A DNA stretch of 64,000 nucleotides from Arthrobacter sp. 24S4-2 (GTDB lineage Bacteria; Actinomycetota; Actinomycetes; Actinomycetales; Micrococcaceae): NCBI RefSeq assembly GCF_005280255.1, contig NZ_CP040018.1:558001-622000 (forward strand), written 5' to 3'. The notes under the pieces were generated by a model. It was given only the letters and a program-made list of their open reading frames with translations. It did no database searches and was not told the origin of the DNA. A program made the position numbers and the translations under genes. Positions 25,689 to 33,709 of this stretch are shown here, one piece after another. Each line of letters begins with the position of its first letter. Position 1 is the stretch's first letter.

Positions 25689-25719
25689 AGCCACACTGAG
25701 GTCAGTCCTCAATGTGGCT
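25689..25719. promoter_or_regulatory. 13-bp inverted repeat upstream of the ketone carboxylase operon
   Basis: AGCCACACTGAGG (25689-25701) and CCTCAATGTGGCT (25707-25719) are inverted repeats with one mismatch and a 5-base spacer. It lies 70-100 bp before the first carboxylase gene. Its core (C/T)TGAGG-CCTCAA recurs in the next repeat. A MalT-type LuxR activator gene is at the end of the operon, so this is a candidate activator site. With no T-run it is less likely a terminator. Confidence 0.55.
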
Positions 25720-25733
25720 TGGATCACAGTCGC

Positions 25734-25774
25734 ATGTTGAGGAATCCGCCGCTGGTGTCACCGCGCCTCAACAT
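25734..25774. promoter_or_regulatory. Second inverted repeat with the same core, next to the operon start
   Basis: ATGTTGAGG (25734-25742) and CCTCAACAT (25766-25774) are perfect 9-bp inverted arms with a 23-base spacer. The right arm ends 14 bp before the start codon and touches the AAAGGAG ribosome-binding site. With the preceding repeat this makes four half-sites of the form CCTCAA(C/T)(A/G)T. Confidence 0.5.
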
Positions 25775-25788
25775 ACAAAGGAGTATCA

Positions 25789-27717
25789 ATGGAACGGCTC
25801 ATTAACATCGACAACGGTGGGACGCTGACCGATATCTGTGTCTGGGACGGTGAGAATTTTTCGTTCACGAAGACTCTCACCACGCCCTTTGACCTCTCCC
25901 AGTGTCTCTTCGACGGCATGGCCAAAGCTTCCAAGGAAATCTTCGGCGAAGAGGATCTCCCCGGGCTTCTGCACTCAACCCGTCACATCCGGTACTCCAC
26001 TACCCAGGGAACCAATGCCCTCGTGGAGCGCAAGGGTCCCCGGATCGGCATCCTCACTGACAGCCCCGCACTGGCCGGCGAACTCCGCGACGGCGAGGCG
26101 GCGGCAGAGCTGTTCGAAGACCTCGTCGGCACCCGGGTGGCAGTCATCAACGCTGACCAGGACGTGGAGGAGCTCTCCCAGGACATCGTCAAGCATGTCA
26201 ACCGGCTGACGACCGACGGCGCCGCACGGCTTGTCATCGCCCTGGCGGACCGCAACAAGGAGAAGGCCGTCAAAGGCGTCCTGCTCCGGAAGTTCCCCCG
26301 CCACCTGCTGGGTTCGGTACCCATGCTGTTCTCGTGGGAATTCACGCCCGACACCGTGCAGGCCCGCAGGGTGTGGTCCGGAATCATCAACTCCTTCCTG
26401 CATCCCACCATGGAGCGGTTCCTCTACAACACCGAGCACCGGCTGCGCGACCACAAGGTCAAGAACCCGCTCCTCATCTACCGCAATGACGGAGCATCAT
26501 CACGGGTGGCCAAGTCCGTCGCGTTGAAGACCTACTCCTCCGGCCCCCGCGGCGGGCTGGAAGGAACCAAGGCCCTCTCGGAGGCGTATGGACTCGCACA
26601 CGTTCTGATGATCGACGTCGGCGGCACCACCACGGACGTCGGCTCGGTGAAGAACTCGGCCATCTCGACGGATCGCCGGGGCTCCATCCAGGGAGTTCCG
26701 GTGTCATTCGAGATGAGCAACGTCCACTCCAGCGGCGTGGGAGGCAGTTCCGTCATCGCCGTCCGCCACGGCGTCATCACCGTCGGCCCCGAGAGCGTCG
26801 GGGCTGCACCGGGGCCTGCTTGTTTTGGTTTTGGGGGCAAGCAGGCCACCATCACGGACGTCAATCTGCTGCTCGGCGTGCTGGATCCGGACACCTACCT
26901 CGATGGAGGTTTCAGCCTGGACGCGGAACGCTCCCGCGCCGTCATCACCGAAGTCATCGCCGAACCTTTGGGGATCACCCTGAATGACGCCCTGATCCGG
27001 ATGGAGGCCGCCTACTTCGAACGCATGTCGCAGTCCTTCGCTGCCGACGTCGAGGATGCGGACGCCACAACAGTTGCTGCGTTCGGAGGTGCCGGACCGA
27101 TGAGCGCCTGTGGTGCCGCACGGATCGCAGGAGTCCGCCGTGTCCTGGTGCCCAAGATGGCCGCTGTCTTCTCAGCCTTCGGAATCGGCTTTTCCGACAT
27201 TGCGCAGACCTACGAGGCGAACGTCGCGGGAATGGACGCGGAAAACTTCGGCGCAACCAAGGAGACGCTGCTGGCCCGGGCCACCCGGGACATGTTCCAG
27301 GAGGGCCACGACATCGGCGAATGCCGGCTCGAGTGGAACGTGGTGCTGGAAGACGCCGAAGGCCAGCTGGTTTCGGAACTGCCGTACCTGGCGTCCGATC
27401 CGCAGCCCGGCACCAGCGAACACAACACCATGCTGACCCTGACCGCCCGGTACGAACTGCCGCACGCATCGATCAGGCGGGCCGAATCGGTGGCGAAGTC
27501 GCCCGCCGTCGCCGCCTCCACGCGAAAAGTCCGCTCCGCCGTGGACAAGGTGGACGAAGTTCAGGTCTTCGAGCTGGACAGCCAAACGGCCGGGGCATCG
27601 GCCGCGGGCCCCGCAATCGTCGAAGGCCCCTACTTCACGGCCCGCGTGCCGCACGGCTGGGTCTTCGACGTGACGGTCTCCGGTGACCTCATGCTCACAG
27701 ACACCCTCCAGAAGTGA
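25789..27717 (+). CDS. Ketone carboxylase HyuA-like subunit (acetophenone carboxylase Apc1-like)
   Basis: 642 residues (about 70 kDa). It belongs to the hydantoinase A/5-oxoprolinase/acetone-carboxylase family of ATP-using enzymes. N-terminal phosphate-binding motif DNGGTLTDICVW (residues 8-19, a variant of DxGGTxTD) and the second half MIDVGGTTTDVGSVKNSAIS near residue 270; HSSGVGGSSVIAVR and GPESVGAAPGPACFGFGG follow. It is the first of five genes whose order and sizes match acetophenone carboxylase (70, 15, 80, 75 and 34 kDa subunits, from memory), so it would be one of the two ATP-hydrolysing subunits. AAAGGAG precedes the ATG. A hydantoinase function is the alternative, but those operons lack the small cysteine protein that follows here. 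Confidence 0.85.
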   Translation: MERLINIDNGGTLTDICVWDGENFSFTKTLTTPFDLSQCLFDGMAKASKEIFGEEDLPGLLHSTRHIRYSTTQGTNALVERKGPRIGILTDSPALAGELRDGEAAAELFEDLVGTRVAVINADQDVEELSQDIVKHVNRLTTDGAARLVIALADRNKEKAVKGVLLRKFPRHLLGSVPMLFSWEFTPDTVQARRVWSGIINSFLHPTMERFLYNTEHRLRDHKVKNPLLIYRNDGASSRVAKSVALKTYSSGPRGGLEGTKALSEAYGLAHVLMIDVGGTTTDVGSVKNSAISTDRRGSIQGVPVSFEMSNVHSSGVGGSSVIAVRHGVITVGPESVGAAPGPACFGFGGKQATITDVNLLLGVLDPDTYLDGGFSLDAERSRAVITEVIAEPLGITLNDALIRMEAAYFERMSQSFAADVEDADATTVAAFGGAGPMSACGAARIAGVRRVLVPKMAAVFSAFGIGFSDIAQTYEANVAGMDAENFGATKETLLARATRDMFQEGHDIGECRLEWNVVLEDAEGQLVSELPYLASDPQPGTSEHNTMLTLTARYELPHASIRRAESVAKSPAVAASTRKVRSAVDKVDEVQVFELDSQTAGASAAGPAIVEGPYFTARVPHGWVFDVTVSGDLMLTDTLQK

Positions 27718-27754
27718 CCCCATACAACCAGCAAGAAAACAGGTGAGACACGCT

Positions 27755-28207
27755 ATGCGAATTCCAATGACGGAATATCTGATCATCGATCTCGACACCG
27801 AGCGGTGGAACTGCAAGGTATGCGACCAGGACCTCGGCGACGCCAGAGGCAACTACAAGGAGGGGACACTCGTCTACGACCGGGACCCCACCGAAATCCA
27901 CCAGTCGATCCTGGATCCGGAGAAGTACGAGTTCACGTTCGCTCCGGACCCCACTTTCTGCCGGATTCTGGAGTTCTACTGCCCGGGTTGCGGGACACAG
28001 CTGGAAACCGAGTACGTACCGCCGGGACACCCGCCCACAGTGGACATGCTGTGGGACATCGACTCGCTCCGCGAAACGTGGATCAAGCGGGGCACCAAGC
28101 CTGAGACCGTCATCAACTACGGACCCGGCGAAGAGGCCGTTGCCGATTTCACCCCGGCCCTCGGCTCATACAACACCCACAACCATTCCCCCCATTCGTT
28201 CAGCTAG
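27755..28207 (+). CDS. Small cysteine-rich carboxylase subunit (Apc2/acetone carboxylase gamma-like)
   Basis: 150 residues (about 17 kDa) from the ATG at 27755, with AGGTGA upstream; the frame's further extension to 27683 overlaps the preceding gene and is rejected. It reads YLIIDLDTERWNCKVCDQDL, later FYCPGCGTQLETEYVPPGHP: the pairs CKVC and CPGC form a four-cysteine zinc site. DMLWDIDSLRETWIKRG follows. This is the signature of the acetone/acetophenone carboxylase small subunit. It distinguishes the operon from hydantoinase and oxoprolinase operons, which lack such a protein. It lies 37 bp after the first gene and 27 bp before the next. Confidence 0.82.
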   Translation: MRIPMTEYLIIDLDTERWNCKVCDQDLGDARGNYKEGTLVYDRDPTEIHQSILDPEKYEFTFAPDPTFCRILEFYCPGCGTQLETEYVPPGHPPTVDMLWDIDSLRETWIKRGTKPETVINYGPGEEAVADFTPALGSYNTHNHSPHSFS

Positions 28208-28234
28208 TACTTGGAATAAAGGAGACCACTGGTC

Positions 28235-30361
28235 ATGAAACGAATCTCCGTCGACATCGGCGGCACATTTACCGACTGCTTCTTTGCCTGGGACGACCAA
28301 TACGTTGAAGCAAAGGCGCTCACAACGCACCACAACCTGGCCCAGGGCTTCAATGAAGCACTCGACCTCGCCTGCTCCCGCGCCGGACTGGACCGGGACC
28401 TTGTCCTGAAGGAAGTCGATTCCGTCCGCTATGCCACCACCCTCGGCACCAACGCCCTGATCGAAGGTAAAGGTCCGCGTGTGGGGGCACTGGTCACCCA
28501 CGGCTTCGAGGACACCATCCCGCTTTCCCGCGGCCGTGGCTACGGCGAAGGCCTGGATCCTTCCAAGCAGCAGAACATGCCTGACGCCACCCGCCCTGAT
28601 CCGCTCGTGCCCCGCGCCCTGATCCGGTCGGTGAAGGAGCGAATCAACTCAGCCGGCAAGGTGGTCGTATCGCTAATGGAAGACGATGTCCGTATCCAGG
28701 TGCGGGAACTCGTCGACGCCGGGGCGGAAGCGATCGTGGTCTCCCTGGTCAACTCGACCGAAAACCCCGTTCATGAGCAGCAGATCCTGGAGATCATCCT
28801 GGACGAGTACCCGGCGCACGAGCTCGGGGCGATCCCCGTCCTGCTGGGAAGCCAGGTGTCGGGCCGTAAAGGCGAGTACGTCCGTGCGACGTCGACGATC
28901 GTGGACGCGTTCCTGCACGAGATCATGTTCCACGCGCTGGGACAGCTGTCCAACAACCTGCGCACGTCCGGTTACGACAAGCCCATGCTGGTGATCCACA
29001 ACTCGGGCGGTATGGCGCAGTCCAACTCGACGGATGCCCTGCAGACCATCCACTCCGGTCCCATCGCCGGCGTGGGCGCTGCCCAGCACCTGGCTGACAG
29101 CACCGGTCTGGGAAACGTGATTTCGACGGACATGGGCGGCACGTCCTTCGACATCGGACTGGTCCCGGAAGGCGGCGTCAAGCACTACGACTTCCAGCCG
29201 ACAATCGGCCGCTGGCTGGTATCGGTTCCCATGATCCACCTGCTGACGCTGGGTGCAGGTGGCGGTTCGATTGCCAGTTATGACCGCATCCACCACGCAG
29301 TCCAGATCGGGCCGGAATCAGCAGGCTCGGATCCGGGCCCCGCGTGCTACGACCGCGGCGGCCTCCGCCCTACAGTCACGGACGCCGACCTGGTCCTCGG
29401 GTATCTGGATCCGGACAACTACGCCAACGGCTACATCAAGCTGAACAAGAAGCGTTCCGCCTACGCAATCGACGAGGTCCTCGCTGATGACCTGAACATG
29501 GACACCATCCAGGTGGCCAAGATCATCAAGAATGCTGTCGACGAGCAGATGGCGATCGGAATGGCCAAAGAACTGCGGGTCCGGGGATACCTTCCGGAAG
29601 ACTTCACCATGCTGGCCTATGGCGGCAACGGCCCCCTGCACGCCTGCGGCATCGCCGATCACGCCGGCATCCGCAGGATCCTTGCACCGCCGTTCTCCTC
29701 GGTATTCTCGGCCTGCGGCGCCGGCAACATGAAACCCCTGCACATCCACGAACGCGGCTCCCATGTGGTGCTGTACAACCCCACGGACCGCAGCCTCTAC
29801 CAAAGCTACGACGAACTGAACAATGTCATCCAGGAGCTGGAAGCCAAGGGCAAGGAAGACCTGATCCGCCAGGGGTACGACGCCGCCGACATCCGCTACA
29901 GCCTCGAAATGGACATGCGCTACGGAAACCAGCTGGTGACTACGGCCGTTGTTTTCGACATCAACCGCGTGAACGGCGTCGCCGACGTGCTTCACCTGAT
30001 CCGGACGTTCTCGGATATCTATGGCAAGCGCTACGGTGCCGGCAGCCAGGCTCCCGAGGCCGGCATCCGGGCCCAGACCGTGCGGGTGTCGTCCTATGTG
30101 GACGGGGACGTGGTCAAGTTTGATTCGATCGACTCCGGGCATGACAGGACCATGCCCAGCCCGGTCGGCACCCGGCAGGTCCACTTCGTGAAGATCGACG
30201 GGGCCGTCGACACTCCGGTGTACGACGCCGAGGCCCTCCACCACCAACACGTCATCCATGGACCGGCCATCGTCACCACGGAAAACACCACGTACCTGGT
30301 TGAACCGGGCTGGCGCCTGGAACCGACTTCGCAAGGAGCCGTGTGGTTCCTCAAAGACTGA
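28235..30361 (+). CDS. Ketone carboxylase second HyuA-like subunit (Apc3-like)
   Basis: 708 residues (about 77 kDa). A second, divergent HyuA-type protein: SVDIGGTFTDCFFAWDD at the N-terminus, TTLGTNALIEGKGPRVGALV, IHNSGGMAQSNSTDALQTIH, SGPIAGVGAAQHLADSTGLG and TDMGGTSFDIGLVPEGG (second phosphate-binding motif), then GAGGGSIASYDRIHHAVQIG and PESAGSDPGPACYDRGG. Two HyuA-like proteins in one operon is the mark of acetophenone carboxylase, in which each ATP-using subunit is thought to activate one of the two substrates (carbonate and the ketone enolate). The ATG has AAAGGAG at good distance. Strongly co-directional with its neighbours. Confidence 0.85.
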   Translation: MKRISVDIGGTFTDCFFAWDDQYVEAKALTTHHNLAQGFNEALDLACSRAGLDRDLVLKEVDSVRYATTLGTNALIEGKGPRVGALVTHGFEDTIPLSRGRGYGEGLDPSKQQNMPDATRPDPLVPRALIRSVKERINSAGKVVVSLMEDDVRIQVRELVDAGAEAIVVSLVNSTENPVHEQQILEIILDEYPAHELGAIPVLLGSQVSGRKGEYVRATSTIVDAFLHEIMFHALGQLSNNLRTSGYDKPMLVIHNSGGMAQSNSTDALQTIHSGPIAGVGAAQHLADSTGLGNVISTDMGGTSFDIGLVPEGGVKHYDFQPTIGRWLVSVPMIHLLTLGAGGGSIASYDRIHHAVQIGPESAGSDPGPACYDRGGLRPTVTDADLVLGYLDPDNYANGYIKLNKKRSAYAIDEVLADDLNMDTIQVAKIIKNAVDEQMAIGMAKELRVRGYLPEDFTMLAYGGNGPLHACGIADHAGIRRILAPPFSSVFSACGAGNMKPLHIHERGSHVVLYNPTDRSLYQSYDELNNVIQELEAKGKEDLIRQGYDAADIRYSLEMDMRYGNQLVTTAVVFDINRVNGVADVLHLIRTFSDIYGKRYGAGSQAPEAGIRAQTVRVSSYVDGDVVKFDSIDSGHDRTMPSPVGTRQVHFVKIDGAVDTPVYDAEALHHQHVIHGPAIVTTENTTYLVEPGWRLEPTSQGAVWFLKD

Positions 30362-30424
30362 TCCCGTGCCTCACGGATCCCCTCCAGACCTTCCAGCTAC
30401 TCCCATTGAAGGAGCTCGACAGCA

Positions 30425-32755
30425 ATGACGCTTACAGCAAATGAACCCAGCACGTCCGGCCCAGCCGGAGAAGTTTCCCAGCCGCTGACTGCCCAGGAGC
30501 AGCAGTGGGTGGACCAGTTCATGGACGAAACAACCCTCTTCCTCGGCCCGGACCCGGCCATCATGCGAAGCCACCAGATCACGTCCCGCTCCGCCTACGA
30601 GGAAGAGTGCATCTCCAAGGGCGTGGACCCCATCAAGGTGGACCGCATCCGTAAGCGCCTGGCCGGCGCCCTGGATGAGGGCTACGAAATGTGCGAGGCC
30701 ATGGGTGCCGCTCCCGGTGCCAAATGGGGGGACCTGACGACGGCGATCTACACCGCCGAAGGGGACGTCACTTACCTGTCATGCCATGGCGTGATCGCGT
30801 TCTCGGCGATCCTGCACCACCCGATCCGCTACATCATGAAGTACTGGAAGGACGAGCCGACGGTGGGGATCAACCCCGGCGACGGATTCATCCACAACGA
30901 TGCCCGGTACGGAAACGTCCACAACACGGACCAGTCCATGATCATGCCGATCTTCCGCGAGGGAAAGATCATCGCCTGGGTCGCCGCGACCATTCACGAA
31001 GGCGAAAACGGGGCGTGCGAGCCCGGCGGAATGCCGTCAGGCTCCGAGACCCCGTTCGACGACGGGCTCCGGATGTCCCCGTTCAAGATCGTGGAAAAGG
31101 GTGATCTGCGCCGGGACCTGCTGACGTTCCTGCAGCACTCGGTCCGTGACCCCAAGCTGCAACTGGCTGACCTCAAGGTCAAGATCGGTGCCGTCCAGCG
31201 CATCCAGGAACGCGTCGACAGCATCATCGACGAAGTGGGAGTGGAGACCTTCGTCGCTGCCCTGCGGGTCACCGTCGAAGACGTGGAGCAGGAAGTCAAG
31301 CGCCGCATCAGCGAACTCCCGGACGGGACCGTGTCCTTCAACCAGTTCATGGACTCCACGCTCAAGGAGAACATCCTGATCAAATTCGCCTGTAAGGTGA
31401 CGGTCAAGGGTGACAAAATGACGGTGGACCTCAGGGGCACGGGGCCCGAAATCCTCAACCGGGCCATCAACTCCCCGCTGTGCTCGGTCAAGTCGATGAT
31501 GATGCAGGCGATCCTGGCGTTCTGGTGGCCGGACCTGCCCCGCTGCACCTCGGCGATGTCGCCCATCGACATCATCTCGGACGAACACACCTGGGCCGAC
31601 GCTGGTTACGATGCCCCGATGGGGCAGTCGCTGCAGGCCTCGTTCCGGGGATTCTCTGCCCTTCAGACAGCCTTCGCCAAGATGCAGTTCTCCAACCCGG
31701 AGAAGTTCTCCAATGTCCTGGCTCCGTGGTTCAACCAGATCAACACCTTCCTGTGGGGAGGCCTGACCCAGCACGGCGACCAGGTGGGAAACCTGTGTGC
31801 CGACCTCAACGGCATGGGCGGCGGCGCCAAGGCATTCCGCGACGGTGAAGACGCCGTCTCGCCGTTGTTCTGTGCCATGGCTGACACCGCTGAACAGGAA
31901 GTCATGGAAGAGGAAGTTCCTTTCATGCAGCTGGTCAGCAAGCGGATCGTCCGCGACAACCAGGGCTTCGGCAAGAACAGCGGCGGCATGGGCTACGAGA
32001 TGATCGTCGCCGCCGAGGGAACGCCGATGTGGGGCTTCATGACCGTCACCTCGGGATCCAAGTTCTCGTCGGTCACGGGAATGTTCGGCGGCTACGGCTG
32101 CAGCACCACGCCGCTGGCCATGGTCAAGGGCATCAACATCTACGACGTGATCCGCAAGGACTCCAGCAAATTCGATTTGTCCATGGAACGGATCATGAAC
32201 GAGCAGCCCTACGAGGGCGGTAAGTACACCACTTCACATATGGGACTGCAGTTCGACGTCGCCAAGGATGGCGAGATGTACATGATCGCCCAGGGCTCCG
32301 GCGGGGGCTACGGCGACGTTCTGGAACGTGATCCGGAGGCGGTGGCCAAGGACCTGGAACTCGGCCGCATTTCACCGAAGGTCGCCACCAGCATCTACGG
32401 CGTCGTCTGGGATCCCGAAACCTTCGTGGTGGACCAGGAAGCAACCGCCCGGTTGCGCCACGACTCACGGCAGGCCCGGATCGCCCGCGGCAAGCCGTAC
32501 AAGGAGTTCCTTGAAGGCTACGTGAAATCCGAGCCACCGAAGGACCTGCTCTACTACGGGTCCTGGGGCGACGACACGGAGGAGCTCACCGCCACCCACT
32601 TCACCAACAACGGACCGGAACGGGTCAAAGCGACCATCGACAAGCTGCCGCTGATCATGCTTCCGGACCGCAGGGAAGTCAAGATCAGCGCACTGGAGGA
32701 CCGGATCCGCGAGCTCGAACTGAAGCACGGGGAAGTTGTCCACCGTAAGTCCTAG
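30425..32755 (+). CDS. Ketone carboxylase HyuB-like catalytic subunit (Apc4-like)
   Basis: 776 residues (about 86 kDa) of the hydantoinase B/acetone-carboxylase alpha family. Motifs: DGFIHNDARYGNVHNTDQSM (family NDPYxGGTHxxD region, here with altered residues), VAATIHEGENGACEPGGMPS, VDLRGTGPEILNRAINSPLC, GGGAKAFRDGEDAVSPLFCA and GSGGGYGDVLERDPEAVAKD (the C-terminal glycine-rich loop). This subunit would carry out C-C bond formation with activated CO2. It starts 63 bp after the previous gene, with GAAGGAG upstream. Downstream is a 15-bp perfect hairpin before the last subunit gene. Confidence 0.85.
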   Translation: MTLTANEPSTSGPAGEVSQPLTAQEQQWVDQFMDETTLFLGPDPAIMRSHQITSRSAYEEECISKGVDPIKVDRIRKRLAGALDEGYEMCEAMGAAPGAKWGDLTTAIYTAEGDVTYLSCHGVIAFSAILHHPIRYIMKYWKDEPTVGINPGDGFIHNDARYGNVHNTDQSMIMPIFREGKIIAWVAATIHEGENGACEPGGMPSGSETPFDDGLRMSPFKIVEKGDLRRDLLTFLQHSVRDPKLQLADLKVKIGAVQRIQERVDSIIDEVGVETFVAALRVTVEDVEQEVKRRISELPDGTVSFNQFMDSTLKENILIKFACKVTVKGDKMTVDLRGTGPEILNRAINSPLCSVKSMMMQAILAFWWPDLPRCTSAMSPIDIISDEHTWADAGYDAPMGQSLQASFRGFSALQTAFAKMQFSNPEKFSNVLAPWFNQINTFLWGGLTQHGDQVGNLCADLNGMGGGAKAFRDGEDAVSPLFCAMADTAEQEVMEEEVPFMQLVSKRIVRDNQGFGKNSGGMGYEMIVAAEGTPMWGFMTVTSGSKFSSVTGMFGGYGCSTTPLAMVKGINIYDVIRKDSSKFDLSMERIMNEQPYEGGKYTTSHMGLQFDVAKDGEMYMIAQGSGGGYGDVLERDPEAVAKDLELGRISPKVATSIYGVVWDPETFVVDQEATARLRHDSRQARIARGKPYKEFLEGYVKSEPPKDLLYYGSWGDDTEELTATHFTNNGPERVKATIDKLPLIMLPDRREVKISALEDRIRELELKHGEVVHRKS

Positions 32756-32798
32756 CCCGTTATGGCACGTCCCGGCCCGGGGCGCAGCAACTCACGAA

Positions 32799-32845
32799 GC
32801 CTTCAGCGCCGCATCCCCCATCCAGGACGGTGCGGCGCTGAAGGC
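32799..32845 (+). promoter_or_regulatory. Perfect 15-bp intra-operon hairpin
   Basis: GCCTTCAGCGCCGCA (32799-32813) and TGCGGCGCTGAAGGC (32831-32845) pair over 15 bp with no mismatch around a 17-base loop. It lies in the 121-bp gap between the HyuB-like gene and the fifth-subunit gene, with no T-run. It could be an mRNA 3'-end stabiliser, partial terminator or processing site that sets lower or separate expression of the fifth subunit. Confidence 0.6.
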
Positions 32846-32876
32846 CGCTATCAGCCACAGTATGGAGAAAGACGTC

Positions 32877-33698
32877 ATGACCACTTCCACCGCCACCACC
32901 CTCGCCAACGTTGTTGCCTCCCCTCCGTCGGGGCGGCCGAAAGCCGTAGTGTTCGACCACCACGAGTACGCAGCTTCCGTGATTCTTCGCGGCCGGCCCG
33001 TCCCTTGGGACAACGCCACGGCGTATGCGGCCTTCTTCGCCCAGGCACAGGGGCTGCTCCGGCCGGACGTGGCGCTCCTGGACCTGGACCGGTTGTACGG
33101 TCACCTGCAGACCGGCAACACCAGGCTCGAGACCGCCATGGCGGCCAGGTCCCGGACGGGGTTTGCGCTGAGGACTTTGCTGGGGGACGAGGACCTCAAC
33201 CGGGCGGTGCTGGACTTCGTTACCGTGTTCGCCAAGACAGCCCGCCAGCCTGTGGTGCTGCGCATCCCGTCGCCGATGAGGTGGCTGATGGCAACGCACC
33301 GATTCTCGGGCGCGGATGACTCCAGCGGCCTCGACGCCGACAACGCCGAGAATGCCTCCATGTATGTCAGTGACTGGCTGCGGGCGTTCGCGGGGCTGCC
33401 CGTCGCGGGACTTTTGCTGGACAACCGAACGCCTGCCGGCGCCTCACGCGGCGTGCACGTTCCGCTGGAGGCCTACACTCCGATTGCCAATCTGGCCGGC
33501 AACTACCGTTGGACGCTGGGGCAGCTCGACGACGACCGGGCGCGCCTGCATGGGAACGCTGCGGTTGGCGCCTACATTCCTGCAGGGTTCTGGCTGGAGT
33601 CGGACGTCGAACTCCCGGCCGGGGACTTCTACCTGGGCGAGATCCCTGGCGCCGCTTCGCCGGAGGGCGTCCTGGCCAGACTGGAAACCCTAGGGTAA
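32877..33698 (+). CDS. Fifth carboxylase-operon protein (Apc5/epsilon-like)
   Basis: 273 residues (about 29 kDa) from the ATG at 32877, with GGAGAAA eight bases upstream. A longer frame opens at 32736, but its first 47 codons run through the hairpin. Sequence: TLANVVASPPSGRPKAVVFD, ILRGRPVPWDNATAYAAFFA, VLRIPSPMRWLMATHRFSGA and NYRWTLGQLDDDRARLHGNA. It has no motif I can assign to an enzyme family. Its place at the end of the operon and its size fit the epsilon subunit of acetophenone carboxylase, which is required for activity but loosely bound. Similarity is inferred from position and size. Convergent with the LuxR-type gene, only 11 bp apart. Confidence 0.6.
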   Translation: MTTSTATTLANVVASPPSGRPKAVVFDHHEYAASVILRGRPVPWDNATAYAAFFAQAQGLLRPDVALLDLDRLYGHLQTGNTRLETAMAARSRTGFALRTLLGDEDLNRAVLDFVTVFAKTARQPVVLRIPSPMRWLMATHRFSGADDSSGLDADNAENASMYVSDWLRAFAGLPVAGLLLDNRTPAGASRGVHVPLEAYTPIANLAGNYRWTLGQLDDDRARLHGNAAVGAYIPAGFWLESDVELPAGDFYLGEIPGAASPEGVLARLETLG

Positions 33699-33709
33699 CT
33701 GACCACTGG

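Noticed and set aside
25789..32755. Hydantoinase or 5-oxoprolinase reading of the HyuA/HyuB genes
   Set aside because: Two different HyuA proteins, a four-cysteine small subunit and a fifth gene do not occur in those operons; ketone carboxylase fits better.
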